Source: Akkermansiaceae bacterium
GTDB lineage: Bacteria; Verrucomicrobiota; Verrucomicrobiia; Verrucomicrobiales; Akkermansiaceae
NCBI GenBank assembly: GCA_028822935.1
Contig: JAPKCM010000006.1
Location: 1-64,000, forward strand
Reading direction: 5' to 3'
DNA length: 64,000 nucleotides
In this document: in pieces, positions 28,710-37,719 of the stretch
Numbering within the stretch: the first letter of the stretch is position 1
Layout: every line of letters starts with the position of its first letter
The notes under the pieces: generated by a model
The model's input: only the letters and a program-made list of their open reading frames with translations
Database searches by the model: none
Told to the model about the DNA's origin: nothing
Program-made: the position numbers and the translations under genes

Positions 28710-29414
28710 ATGGTCTTCGTCGTGAAACCCTACGTGAAGCTTGCGGAGTCCAAGATGCCCGATGGCACCCATTATTCGCTCCATCAGCATGACGGGAAAA
28801 TTTACCTCAAATACAATGGCTTTGAGCTGATGAGCACGGCGCTCACGTTTTCGGAGCAGATGCTTGCGGATGTAGGATGCGGGGCCTTGCTTGCGGACTC
28901 GCCTTCCCGGCCCGCGCATCCAAAAGTATTGATCGGGGGCTTGGGACTTGGATTTACGCTAAAGAGAACTCTGGAGTTGGTTGGGAACCCGGCCACGGTG
29001 GATGTCGCCGAGCTGATGCCGCCGCTGATTGAATGGAATCGAACCTTCTTGGTGGAATACAATGGGCCGCTTTTGGAGGACCCTCGGACGAAGATCATTC
29101 AAGGAGACCTTTACGATATTGTTTCGGGGAAGAATTCTGGAAGTTACGATTCTCTCCTTTTGGATATCGATAACACGCCGGACGATCTGATTACTTCGGG
29201 GAATTCCCGTCTTTATACTCCGGAGTTTTTGCAGAAGTTGAAGAGAGTCATTACGCCGAAGGGCTGCATTGCTTATTGGCTGTCGGAGCCCGCACCAAAA
29301 TTTAAAAAGCTTTTGGCCAAGGCTGGGTTCTTGATCGAGGAGCATGCTTCCAAGCCGCACGAGAAATCGAAGCGCTCACGGCATTGTCTCCTGGTGGCGC
29401 GCAGGAAGTCCTAA
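28710..29414 (+). CDS. Spermidine synthase-like Rossmann protein
   Basis: A 234-residue protein with a class I methyltransferase/spermidine synthase fold. It has an N-terminal beta part (KPYVKLAESKMPDGTHYSLH), the nucleotide-binding loop KVLIGGLGLGFTLKRTLEL, an acidic VDVAELMPPLIEWNR strand and YDSLLLDIDNTPDD. It lacks the D-x-P amine-site signature of true spermidine synthases and so may be a methyltransferase-like relative. The family start is probably the GTG at 28722, which has an AGAAGAG site about 12 bases upstream; ATG 28710 lies directly on that site. Fold assigned with good confidence, function open. Confidence 0.75.
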   Translation: MVFVVKPYVKLAESKMPDGTHYSLHQHDGKIYLKYNGFELMSTALTFSEQMLADVGCGALLADSPSRPAHPKVLIGGLGLGFTLKRTLELVGNPATVDVAELMPPLIEWNRTFLVEYNGPLLEDPRTKIIQGDLYDIVSGKNSGSYDSLLLDIDNTPDDLITSGNSRLYTPEFLQKLKRVITPKGCIAYWLSEPAPKFKKLLAKAGFLIEEHASKPHEKSKRSRHCLLVARRKS

Positions 29415-29603
29415 GCTTCCTCGATCCGGATTTGGGAGGAGTGCCGTTCGGGGACATCGTTGGGTGTAGTTGACCGGGTTGTTTGTTCCCTCGAAAGCAT
29501 CGAGTGAGCCATCCAGTCCCTTGGATTCGACAGCACTGGTGACATTGAAGGCACCAAGGTAGGATGCGATGGAGGTCAGTTTCGTTTCCGGGGGGCCGGA
29601 GAC
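29415..29603. other. Intergenic piece with a minus-strand coding-like remnant
   Basis: A minus-strand frame from 29588 downward reads TKLTSIASYLGAFNVTSAVE, then LDGSLDAFEGTNNPVNYTQ, with no start and running into the spermidine synthase-like gene. It looks like a protein fragment but has no clear family; the terminator at 29604-29636 insulates it from the EF-hand gene. Confidence 0.25.
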
Positions 29604-29636
29604 AAAAAAGAACCGGAGGCATTGATCCCCCGGTCC
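29604..29636 (-). terminator. Intrinsic terminator of the EF-hand gene
   Basis: On the minus strand GGACCGG pairs with CCGGTTC (one G-T wobble, 7 bp), followed by CTTTTTT. It sits 16 bp past the distal stop at 29652, not past the premature TAA at 29781, which supports the longer gene. Confidence 0.82.
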
Positions 29637-29651
29637 TTGTCATGAAATCGC

Positions 29652-30167
29652 TTAGCGGCGGGGTCCTCTGCCTGGCGGAGGGCCGTTGCCTCCGCCTTGG
29701 GGGCGACCGCCGCGCTCGTCTTGACCTTGCTCCAGGCGCTTGAGGCCGGCTTTTTCGGAATCGAGTTTACCGTTCTCGTCTTAATCGAGCTTGGCAAGAG
29801 ATTCGGCGGCTGCCGTGAGTTCTTCTTCAGAAAGGTCGCCGCTGGAATCGGTATCGAGAGCGGAGAAGATGGCAGAAACGGGAGGTGCTGGTGGGCGTTG
29901 GTTCTCTTCCTCGTCGCGCTTGCGACGTTTGCGCTCCTTGGGTGGTTCGGGGCGTAGTTCGTCTTGGCTGAGAGTCTTGTCGCGGTTCTTGTCGAGTTTG
30001 AGGAGAGCTTTGGCCGCTCCACGAATTTCGCGAGAGGAGAGTTTTTGATCGTTATTCTTATCGATCGCCATGATGACGGGATCAGGTGGAGGACCTTCGG
30101 GACGTTGGGCCAGACTTGGGGCGGCGGCTCCTGCGAGGAGGAGGGCGATGAGGTGGCTGTTTTTCAT
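29652..30167 (-). pseudogene. EF-hand calcium-binding protein interrupted by an in-frame TAA
   Basis: A 171-codon exported EF-hand protein (signal MKNSHLIALLLAGAAAPSLAQ). Loops are recognisable: DKNNDQKLSSRE, DKNRDKTLSQDE and DTDSSGDLSEEE. A fourth loop is broken: LD, TAA (29781-29783), DENGKLDSEKAG, then LKRLEQGQDERGGRPQGGG to TAA at 29652. DKDENGKLDSEK would be a standard loop, so an AAA to TAA change in the Lys codon is the simplest cause. The stop is TAA, so this is not selenocysteine. The first 128 residues alone would still hold three EF-hands. A sequencing error is possible. Confidence 0.72.
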
Positions 30168-30335
30168 GCTTGTGTTTCGGTTACGAGAAAGACCTTGGCA
30201 CCCGATTGTTAAGGCCTGATGTGGAGCGTTCTCTTTTTTGTAAAGAGGTGGTTAAGGAAGAATTGAGCGAGATCGCCGAATTCTCCTCTTGATTCACGAT
30301 GGCAAATGGAGAGATGATTCTGGTAACCTACCTAA

Positions 30336-31058
30336 ATGATGAAATTACGACTGACTGCTCTGCTGGCTCCAGTTTCCCTGTTATTGGCAGCCTCGCTCTT
30401 GATCGGACAGGAAGCGACGAGTCCTGATGGAGAAAAGAGTGTGAAGCCAGGGATTAACCAAGGCTTTCTTGATCCTGAATTGAAGGTCGATGACTGGCTG
30501 AAGCGATTTGAAGTGGAGAGCCGTGAGACTTTCCACGAGCGACACAAGGTGGTCGAATCCTGCGGAATCAAAAAAGGGATGACGATTGCGGACATCGGGG
30601 CCGGAACCGGACTTTACACCCGACTTTTTTCAAAAGAAACCGGCCCCGACGGATGGGTCTACGCGGTTGATATTTCGGCCCCATTTTTGAAGCATATTGT
30701 GGCGCGCGCGCAGCAGGAGGATCAGCGAAATATTAGTGCCATTTTGAGCCCAGAGAACGTCACCCCACTCCCTCCTAACTCGCTTGATATGGCGTTTATT
30801 TGCGACACCTATCATCACTTCGAATTTCCCAAAGGGACGATGGGTTCCTTGCTGCGCGCTTTGAAAAAAGGAGGAACCTTGGTTGTGATCGACTTTGAGC
30901 GAATCGAGGGGAAAACCCAGAAATGGATTATGGGGCACGTGCGCGCTGGTAAGGAGGTTTTCCGTAAGGAAATCGAAGATGCGGGACTGACCTTTGTGGA
31001 AGAAGTAAAACTTGAGGGCTTGAAGGAGAACTACTTCCTTCGCTTTCGCAAAGAGTAA
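30336..31058 (+). CDS. Exported SAM-dependent methyltransferase
   Basis: A 240-residue class I methyltransferase with an N-terminal signal peptide (MMKLRLTALLAPVSLLLAASLLIG). The SAM motif is ADIGAGTGLYTRLFSKE, then AVDISAPFLKHIV, SPENVTPLPPNSLDMAFICD and a HHFEFPKGTM segment. Periplasmic localisation is odd because SAM is made in the cytoplasm; similar exported methyltransferases do occur in this phylum. The stop codon TAA shares one base with the ATG of the permease (TAATG), so they are translationally coupled. Substrate unknown. Confidence 0.85.
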   Translation: MMKLRLTALLAPVSLLLAASLLIGQEATSPDGEKSVKPGINQGFLDPELKVDDWLKRFEVESRETFHERHKVVESCGIKKGMTIADIGAGTGLYTRLFSKETGPDGWVYAVDISAPFLKHIVARAQQEDQRNISAILSPENVTPLPPNSLDMAFICDTYHHFEFPKGTMGSLLRALKKGGTLVVIDFERIEGKTQKWIMGHVRAGKEVFRKEIEDAGLTFVEEVKLEGLKENYFLRFRKE

Positions 31059-32293
31059 TGGCGCGAATCCCCGGGAAAGGCTTCGGCTTCTGGACGCTGA
31101 CCTTTCTGGTCGTGGCCAACATGATTGGGGCCGGGGTCTTTACCACTTCTGGTTTCACCTTGGCCTCGCTGGGTGATCCCTGGATGGTTTTGCTAGCTTG
31201 GCTCGTCGGGGGGTTGGTCGCGCTGTGCGGGGCATTTAGCTATGGAATTCTGATTCAGCGGATGCCGGTCTCGGGCGGCGAGTATGTCTTCCTGTCCAGG
31301 GCGGTGCATCCATTTGCGGGATTTATGGCAGGTTGGGTTTCGCTTCTGGCAGGATTCAGCGGAGCGATTGCCTTCGCCGCCGTGGCACTGGAGAGTTATC
31401 TGCCCGGTAATTTTCCCGCGAAACTTCCAGCAGTCGGTGTCGTTGTTTTGGGAGCCGCGCTTCACGGAGGAAGACGATGGCTTGGAGTGGGTGTTCAAAA
31501 TACGGCGGTGATCTTGAAGCTTCTTCTTCTCGTGATCTTTCTGGCTTGGGGGGCGACCTCAATCGATTGGGGGAGTGACTCCACGCGATCATTTCAAACG
31601 GATGGAGGTCTCCTCGCTTTCGCGCAAGCCTTGGTGTGGATTTCCCTGAGCTATTCTGGCTTCAATGCTGCCGTCTATGTTGCCGGTGAAGCGACTTCGC
31701 CCCGCATCGTGGCACGGGCGCTTGTCACGGGAACCGCGGTGGTGGTGTTTCTCTACCTCCTCCTAAACGCGGCCTTCGTCTTGGGCGCACCAGCAGCGGA
31801 GATCAGCGGACAAGCCGATGTGGCAGCGGTGGCCGCAAGGTGGATCGGCGGAGCGGGCTTCGAATTCTTCACGAGGGTCGTCATTTCAATTGCCCTCCTC
31901 ACCTCGGTTCTCAGCATGATGATGGCGGGACCCCGAGTTTATGGGAAGATGGCCGAGGATGGTGTGATTCCAAAGATTTTCGTCCTCCGCGAAGACCGCG
32001 TGTGGCCTGCGGTGCTCCTACAAATGGGGCTGGCGCTCTTACTTATTTTCGTAGGAACCTTGCAGGAGCTTCTGGCCTTCCTCGGGCTCATGCTGTCCCT
32101 GACTGCTGCCGTCACCGTAGGTTCGCTTTTCTTCGGTAAACGCATTCGCGGTTGGGCGGCCCTCCCTCCTGCCCTTTTCATCTTAGCAACCCTCACTGCT
32201 GCGTCCCTCCTGATCGTCCATGATCCGGGACAAGCCCTTGGGGCTTCAATTTCGTTGGTGCTCGGAGGGATCGCGTATCGTCTGACGCGGTGA
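31058..32293 (+). CDS. APC-superfamily amino acid permease
   Basis: A 411-residue inner-membrane transporter with about eleven to twelve hydrophobic helices. The start (GFGFWTLTFLVVANMIGAGVF) has the conserved helix 1 GAGVF of the APC family; WISLSYSGFNAAVYVAGE matches helix 6. It has a C-terminal region shorter than the usual 450-500. It overlaps the methyltransferase by one base. Amino acid or amine uptake is likely, substrate unknown. Confidence 0.93.
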   Translation: MARIPGKGFGFWTLTFLVVANMIGAGVFTTSGFTLASLGDPWMVLLAWLVGGLVALCGAFSYGILIQRMPVSGGEYVFLSRAVHPFAGFMAGWVSLLAGFSGAIAFAAVALESYLPGNFPAKLPAVGVVVLGAALHGGRRWLGVGVQNTAVILKLLLLVIFLAWGATSIDWGSDSTRSFQTDGGLLAFAQALVWISLSYSGFNAAVYVAGEATSPRIVARALVTGTAVVVFLYLLLNAAFVLGAPAAEISGQADVAAVAARWIGGAGFEFFTRVVISIALLTSVLSMMMAGPRVYGKMAEDGVIPKIFVLREDRVWPAVLLQMGLALLLIFVGTLQELLAFLGLMLSLTAAVTVGSLFFGKRIRGWAALPPALFILATLTAASLLIVHDPGQALGASISLVLGGIAYRLTR

Positions 32294-32309
32294 GAGGCGA
32301 ATCGCTCTA

Positions 32310-32672
32310 CTACGAGCGGCGGGCATTTCGGCCTTCGTCGATGAGATTCCAGAAGTGCTTGGAATCGGCGAGCGCTTCGTCTTCGCCCAGAGGGAGCTTG
32401 GAGCGGAAGAGGAAGTCGGAAAAGGTTCCCTTGTGAAGGACGCGGTGGACGATGACCTGTTCGGGGCCGGCTTCGAAATAGAAGCGCCAGTCGGCAGAGC
32501 GGAAGCGGTAAAGGGTGACGCCATTGCGCTCCATCTTTCCGAAGCGCTCGTCATCGAGATTATCCATGTCCTCCTCGGTGACCTTGAACTCATCGAGGAG
32601 TTCAAGTTGTTCGAGGGTCCCGAGCTGGGAAATTTCGGCAGCGGAGATTTCGTTGAAGACGATTTGGAGCAC
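32310..32672 (-). CDS. RelE-like domain protein, 120 aa
   Basis: A 120-residue soluble protein. The central part (YRFRSADWRFYFEAGPEQVI, VHRVLHKGTFSDF) has the RelE/ParE-type pattern: a Tyr-Arg strand, then DxR and a hydrophobic strand. The N-terminal helix-rich part is longer than usual, and no antitoxin gene is next to it. It might be a solitary RelE-fold protein or an unrelated hypothetical. Moderate confidence that it is a gene, low for its function. Confidence 0.5.
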   Translation of the reverse strand: MLQIVFNEISAAEISQLGTLEQLELLDEFKVTEEDMDNLDDERFGKMERNGVTLYRFRSADWRFYFEAGPEQVIVHRVLHKGTFSDFLFRSKLPLGEDEALADSKHFWNLIDEGRNARRS

Positions 32673-32759
32673 GGGGAGAGTGTAGCGGAGGATGGACGAT
32701 GGGAAAAGGTGGATTTGCCGTTGAGGTGAAGAAGTAGTTAGTGTTTGTTCTTAGGAAGG

Positions 32760-34751
32760 ATGACGGTTTGGAAAGAGGATCGACTTGAGCTAGCGCTGCG
32801 CGCCTCGAAGGAAGGGATCTGGGATTGGAGTCTTGAGCGTGGGACGATGGTTTATTCGGCCTGGGCGCTCCGCTTCTTGGACTATCGCCGGAAGGACATG
32901 CCGCATCTTATTGAAGACCGTGAGACGATCATGGATAAAGCTTCTGCGGCGGCGGTGGATGAGGCGCTGCAGGAGGTGATGGATGATGAAAGTGATCTTT
33001 TTTCCGCGGAACCCCGGGTGAAGACGCGCCGTGGAGAGTGGAAATGGCTCCGCCTGCGAGGAACGCCGGTCCGCGATGATGAGGGGAAGCTCATTCGTCT
33101 GGTGGGAAGTGTCATTGATATTTCGAAGCGCAAGACGGCGGAAAAAGCGCTGAAAGAGGAGCGGGCGTTTTTGCGAACGCTGATCGATAACATTCCCATG
33201 AATGTTTATTTTAAGGATCAGGATTCTCGCTTCGTGATGGCGAACACGCCGACGGCCCGGAAGATGGGCTTGTCGAGTTGGGAGGAGCTTACCGGGAAGG
33301 GCGATGCTGATTTTTTCTCGAAGGAACACGCGACGATTGCGGCGCAACGGGAGAAAGAAATCATGAATACGGGCGAGGCCCAGGTGGACATGATGGAGCA
33401 CGAAACCTGGGAAGGAAGAGCAGACACCTGGGTGATTAGCACGAAGAAGGCGTGGATGGATCGGGAAGGGAAAGTGAAGGGAACCTTCGGGGTGACCAAT
33501 GATGTTTCCGAGTTGGTGAGAGCGCAGAAGGCGCAAGAGGAGGTCTCGCTGAAGTTACAGGCACTGAATCAGGAAGCGGAGGAAGAACGCCACTTGATGC
33601 GCCTGCTGATCGACAATGTGCCTCTGAATGTTTATTATAAGGATTTGGATTCTCGCTTTGTCGTGGTGAACGACGCGATGGCGAAGTGGCTGGGAATGGA
33701 GAACCCTGCAGCTCTGCGGGGGAAGAGGGATCGTGACATTTTTTCAGAGGAGCACTGGAGTAAGGCGGAAGCGGATGAGCAGAGGATCATTGAAACCGGA
33801 GAGCCTCTGGTCGGGAGCTTGGAAAAGGAAACCTGGGGAGGAAAGCAAGACACCTGGGTGATGACGTCCAAGTATCCCTGGCGCAATGAGGCGGGTGAGA
33901 TTTTTGGGACTTTTGGGGTCTCCAGTGACGTGAGCAATCTGGTGAAGGCGCAGCGAGATTTGAATGAAGTAGCGACGAAGCTGGCGAAGAAGAACAAGGA
34001 GATGGAGGAAGAGCTGAGCCTCGCCCGCGAAGTGCAACAGGCGCTTATTCCCGAGACGCTGCCCTCATTTAAATCCGAGAAGTTTTCGCTTCGATTTAAG
34101 CATCTTTATCGGCCTGCGTCGGAACTGGCGGGTGATTTTTTTGAGGTGATTCCACTTTGCGATGACAAGGTGGGCTTCTTCGTTTGCGATGTCATGGGGC
34201 ATGGGGTTCGTTCTGCTTTGATCGTTTCAATGCTTCGTGGACTGATTGAAAAGCAGGCTGAGTCGAGCGGCGAAGTCAGCGAGTTTCTCACCGGGCTGAA
34301 TGACGGGCTCTGTCACTTATTGGAGGAAAGTGGGATCACGATATTTGCTACGGCGGTATTCGGGATCGTGGATTTGAACGATGAATCGGTGGAGCTTGGG
34401 TTGGCGGGGCATGCCAGCCCGGTGGCGGTCTTTGATGATGGGGTGCGCCAACTTAAGCCACCTAAGAAGGCTCGAGGGCCCGCTTTGGGGATGGTGCCCG
34501 GGGTCCAGTATGGCTCGGTGAAAGCTGAACTTACGGGACTAAAGAGGATGATCTGTTTCACCGATGGCTTGTTGGAAGCTGAAAACGAGAAAGGGGAGGA
34601 GTTCGGCTTGGAGCGCTTCATTGAGGTGGTGGAACGAGGTGGACGTATCGATGTTTTGTTGGAGCGACTGGTGAAGGCAGGAATTGAATTCTCCGGGGAA
34701 GAAGTGTTTGACGACGATGTCTGTTTATTGGGATTGGAGGTGAAGCGATGA
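32760..34751 (+). CDS. Triple-PAS PP2C-type phosphatase (RsbU/SpoIIE-like), copy 1
   Basis: A 663-residue cytoplasmic signalling protein. Three PAS/PAC domains lie at about residues 8-130, 135-262 and 280-405; the last two share NVYFKDQDSRFV / NVYYKDLDSRFV and TWVISTKK / TWVMTSKY. A coiled coil (405-430, AKKNKEMEEELSLAREVQQA) links to a SpoIIE-type PP2C domain with metal Asp in ELAGDFFEV, CDVMGHGVRSALIVSML, CFTDGLLEAEN and DDDVCLLG. It has no kinase or STAS domain. RsbU-like enzymes dephosphorylate an anti-sigma antagonist in a partner-switching cascade; no such partner is in the window. Start is the ATG at 32760. The next gene is a paralogue overlapping by four bases. Confidence 0.92.
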   Translation: MTVWKEDRLELALRASKEGIWDWSLERGTMVYSAWALRFLDYRRKDMPHLIEDRETIMDKASAAAVDEALQEVMDDESDLFSAEPRVKTRRGEWKWLRLRGTPVRDDEGKLIRLVGSVIDISKRKTAEKALKEERAFLRTLIDNIPMNVYFKDQDSRFVMANTPTARKMGLSSWEELTGKGDADFFSKEHATIAAQREKEIMNTGEAQVDMMEHETWEGRADTWVISTKKAWMDREGKVKGTFGVTNDVSELVRAQKAQEEVSLKLQALNQEAEEERHLMRLLIDNVPLNVYYKDLDSRFVVVNDAMAKWLGMENPAALRGKRDRDIFSEEHWSKAEADEQRIIETGEPLVGSLEKETWGGKQDTWVMTSKYPWRNEAGEIFGTFGVSSDVSNLVKAQRDLNEVATKLAKKNKEMEEELSLAREVQQALIPETLPSFKSEKFSLRFKHLYRPASELAGDFFEVIPLCDDKVGFFVCDVMGHGVRSALIVSMLRGLIEKQAESSGEVSEFLTGLNDGLCHLLEESGITIFATAVFGIVDLNDESVELGLAGHASPVAVFDDGVRQLKPPKKARGPALGMVPGVQYGSVKAELTGLKRMICFTDGLLEAENEKGEEFGLERFIEVVERGGRIDVLLERLVKAGIEFSGEEVFDDDVCLLGLEVKR

Positions 34752-36730
34752 GCGAAGAAGATGAGGTGAAGGACCGTTTGGAGTTGGCCTTGAAGGCGTC
34801 TAACGAGGGAGTTTGGGATTGGGATCTTCAGAAGGATGAAATCTTTTATTCGAATCGGGTGCTGCGGTTTCTTGGATACGGGCGCCATGATGTGCCGAAC
34901 ATTTTTTCAGATGCCGAGAGATTCGTGCACGCGGACGATCGTGAGGAATGGACCCGGTTGCTTGATTTAGCACTGAGCGGGAAAGACGAACTCTTCGCGA
35001 TGGAAGCGCGGATTCAAGTTGAGGGCGGCGCATGGTGTTGGTTCCGCATTCGTGGGGTGGTGCGACCAGACGACGAGGGAAAGATGGTTCGCATGGTCGG
35101 AAGCGTTATCGATATTTCCCAACGAAAGGAAGTGGAAGCGGCGCTCGAAGAGGAGCGCGCCCGGATTGATCTGCTTCTTGAGAGTGTTCCGGTAAACGTT
35201 TATGTTAAGGATCGGGAGTCTTGCTTTGTGAGGGCTAATCGGTCGACGGCAGAGCGCATGGGTGCTTCATCGGTTGAGGAGTTAATCGGAAAATCAGACC
35301 ACGATTTCTTCGGTTCCGAGCATGCTCAAGAGGCGCGCGACGTGGAGCTAAAGATCATGGAAACCCAGGAAGGTCAGGAGGACGTGATGGAGCACGAAGT
35401 CTGGGAGGATGGTCACGAAACCTGGGTGATGGTGACCAAAATGCCATGGATGGGCGTTGACGGCGAAGTGATGGGGACATTTGGGGTCACCAATGACGTT
35501 ACCGAATTGGTAGAGGTTCAGAATCGTTTGGCTGATGATACGGCCCAGCTTGCCGGGAGCAACCAAGTGATCGAGGAGGAGAGGCATCGGATTAGGCTGC
35601 TCATCGATAGCATCCCGATGTTCGTTTATTTTAAGGATTTGGATTCTCGGTTTAAGTTGGTGAACCAGGGAATGTCGAACCTGTTGGGCCTGCCCACTCC
35701 GGTGGATGTGGTGGGAAAGCATGACCGGGATTTCTTTGGGCAGGAACTGCATGAAATGGCGGATGGGGACGAGAAGCGCATTATTGAGACAGGGATGCCG
35801 ATGCCAACCAAGCTCGAAAAGCTTACCTGGAAGGACGGGCACTCTACTTGGTCTCTTGTTTCCAAGTTTCCTTGGTATGATCAATCAGGCGAGCTTGTGG
35901 GAACCTTTGGAGTTTCCGGGGACGTCACGGAATTGGTGCAGATTCGGGATCAAATGGCAGAGGTTGCCTTAATGTTGGGTCGGAAAAACGAGGCCATGGA
36001 AGAGGAGCTTCAGTTGGCAAGAGAAGTGCAGCAAGCGGCCATTCCAAGACGTGTTCCCACGATTCAAGGAGGGGGAGGCGAAGCGATCTTTTCCCATCGC
36101 TATGAACCGGCGACGGAGCTGGCGGGTGATTTTTTCGAAGTCCTTCCGCTCGAGAACGGTATGGCTGGGTTTCTGGTTTGCGACGTGATGGGACATGGGG
36201 TGCGCGCTGCGCTTATCGTCTCGATGTTGAGAGGTTTGTTGGAAAAGGGCCGCGAATTAAGAGGGGAACCTGGTCCCTTTTTGGAAGGATTGAACAAGGG
36301 ACTGTGCCATTTACTGGAGCGGACAGGATTGACGATGTTCGCGACGGCTGTTTATGGGGTGGTGGATACCGAGGCGAAGGAGATTCGTCTGGCGTCTGCG
36401 GGTCATCCCACGCCTCTTGTGCGTCGAAAGGAGAAAGTAGAGCTTCTTGAGTTTTCAAAGGGCTCGAAGGGACCGGCTCTTGGACTGATGTCCGCTGCGG
36501 TTTATGGGGAAACAGTTCTTTCCTTTGATGAAATGGATGGGATCTGGTGCTTTACTGATGGAATCTATGAGATTGAAAATGCAGATGGCGAGGATTTCGG
36601 CACGGAGAGGATGGCATCGCACTTGGCAAAAGGCGGCACGAGTGAATCCTTGGTAGAAGAAGCCCGCTCCTTCGCTATCGATCAGCGATTTGATGATGAT
36701 GTTTGTGTGCTCGGGCTTGAGCTTCGGTGA
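34748..36730 (+). CDS. Triple-PAS PP2C-type phosphatase (RsbU/SpoIIE-like), copy 2
   Basis: A 660-residue paralogue of the preceding protein, joined by an ATGA overlap. The same order is present: PAS 1 (8-130), PAS 2 (135-260, with NVYVKDRESCFVRANR), PAS 3 (280-405, with FVYFKDLDSRFKLVN), coiled coil, then PP2C with ELAGDFFEVLPL, CDVMGHGVRAALIVSMLRG, CFTDGIYEIEN and DDDVCVLG. Metal-binding Asp residues are all kept, so it should be active. The PAS sensors have drifted more than the phosphatase, suggesting that the duplicates sense different signals while feeding similar output (inference). Confidence 0.92.
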   Translation: MSEEDEVKDRLELALKASNEGVWDWDLQKDEIFYSNRVLRFLGYGRHDVPNIFSDAERFVHADDREEWTRLLDLALSGKDELFAMEARIQVEGGAWCWFRIRGVVRPDDEGKMVRMVGSVIDISQRKEVEAALEEERARIDLLLESVPVNVYVKDRESCFVRANRSTAERMGASSVEELIGKSDHDFFGSEHAQEARDVELKIMETQEGQEDVMEHEVWEDGHETWVMVTKMPWMGVDGEVMGTFGVTNDVTELVEVQNRLADDTAQLAGSNQVIEEERHRIRLLIDSIPMFVYFKDLDSRFKLVNQGMSNLLGLPTPVDVVGKHDRDFFGQELHEMADGDEKRIIETGMPMPTKLEKLTWKDGHSTWSLVSKFPWYDQSGELVGTFGVSGDVTELVQIRDQMAEVALMLGRKNEAMEEELQLAREVQQAAIPRRVPTIQGGGGEAIFSHRYEPATELAGDFFEVLPLENGMAGFLVCDVMGHGVRAALIVSMLRGLLEKGRELRGEPGPFLEGLNKGLCHLLERTGLTMFATAVYGVVDTEAKEIRLASAGHPTPLVRRKEKVELLEFSKGSKGPALGLMSAAVYGETVLSFDEMDGIWCFTDGIYEIENADGEDFGTERMASHLAKGGTSESLVEEARSFAIDQRFDDDVCVLGLELR

Positions 36731-36753
36731 TCCTATGATACAGAAACGGTGAC

Positions 36754-37719
36754 TTGAGCGAGAAAATTGCCATCATGACCTCCGGCGGAGATGCCGCCGG
36801 AATGAATCCAGCTATCAAATACGCGGCAACGTATGCTAAGAAGTGCGGGCTGAGCCCTTATCTTGTGGAGTGGGGACTCCGTGGACTAATTGAGGGCTGG
36901 GTTAAAGAGGCGACTCCGGATCGGCTTGCGGGAATTATTCACCGTGGGGGAACCGTTCTCGGGTCCTCGCGTTCTAAGCGTTTCTACGAATACGAGTTCC
37001 GCAAACAGGCATTTGAGAATTTGCAATATCATGGGATCACGAAGCTCATTGTGATTGGCGGCGATGGCTCGTTTAGTGCGCTCAATCAATTTTATGCGGA
37101 CTTTGAAGTCCCCTTCGCCGGGATTCCAGCGACGATCGACAACGATATTCCGGGGACTGACTACTGTCTTGGGGTTGATACGGCGCTCAATATGATCCGC
37201 CAAAGTGTCGATAGTATTCGTGATACGGCGTCATCTTTTTCAAGGGCTTTTGTGATTGAGACGATGGGTCGCCATTGCGGCTACCTCGCGATCACCTCGG
37301 CTCTAGCCAATGGTGCGGACGTTTGTCTGGTGCCTGAGGTAGCCTACGATCTTGATTCCATTGCGGAACGTCTGAGGCTGCAAAAGAAGCAGGGGCAGAA
37401 GTATGTTTTAGGAATTGTCGCCGAGGGCACCGGAATGGGGGACACGCTCACTCGCTGGATGAGTGACGCGCTGGGGATGGACGCCCGTCTCACGGTCCTT
37501 GGTCACGTGCAGCGTGGGGGGTCGCCGACGGTTTATGATCGTGTGATGGCACACAATTTTGCGACGGCAGCCATCGATGGCTTGCTGGCAGGCGAACGAA
37601 ACAAAGTGGTAACGTTTAAAGAGGGCCTCATTGGGAGCAGCTCGATCTCCGAGATTGCTGACGCGAAGCACATCGTGAATCCCTCGCTGGTGAAAATGTG
37701 CGAGGAATTAAGTAATTAA
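36754..37719 (+). CDS. pfkA: ATP-dependent 6-phosphofructokinase
   Basis: Phosphorylates fructose 6-phosphate in glycolysis. The 321-residue protein starts at TTG (SEKIAIMTSGGDAAGMNPAI). GGDGSFSAL carries Gly at the site where PPi-dependent enzymes have Asp, so ATP is the likely donor. Also seen: PATIDNDIPGTDYCLGVDTA with catalytic Asp, METMGRHCGYLA-type segment (ETMGRHCGYLA) and GHVQRGGSP. Normal length. Ends overlapping by four bases with the convergent prenyl synthase gene. Confidence 0.95.
   Translation: MSEKIAIMTSGGDAAGMNPAIKYAATYAKKCGLSPYLVEWGLRGLIEGWVKEATPDRLAGIIHRGGTVLGSSRSKRFYEYEFRKQAFENLQYHGITKLIVIGGDGSFSALNQFYADFEVPFAGIPATIDNDIPGTDYCLGVDTALNMIRQSVDSIRDTASSFSRAFVIETMGRHCGYLAITSALANGADVCLVPEVAYDLDSIAERLRLQKKQGQKYVLGIVAEGTGMGDTLTRWMSDALGMDARLTVLGHVQRGGSPTVYDRVMAHNFATAAIDGLLAGERNKVVTFKEGLIGSSSISEIADAKHIVNPSLVKMCEELSN

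Noticed and set aside
29781-29783. TAA in the EF-hand gene as another selenocysteine codon
   Set aside because: The codon is TAA, not TGA, and replaces Lys rather than a redox Cys.
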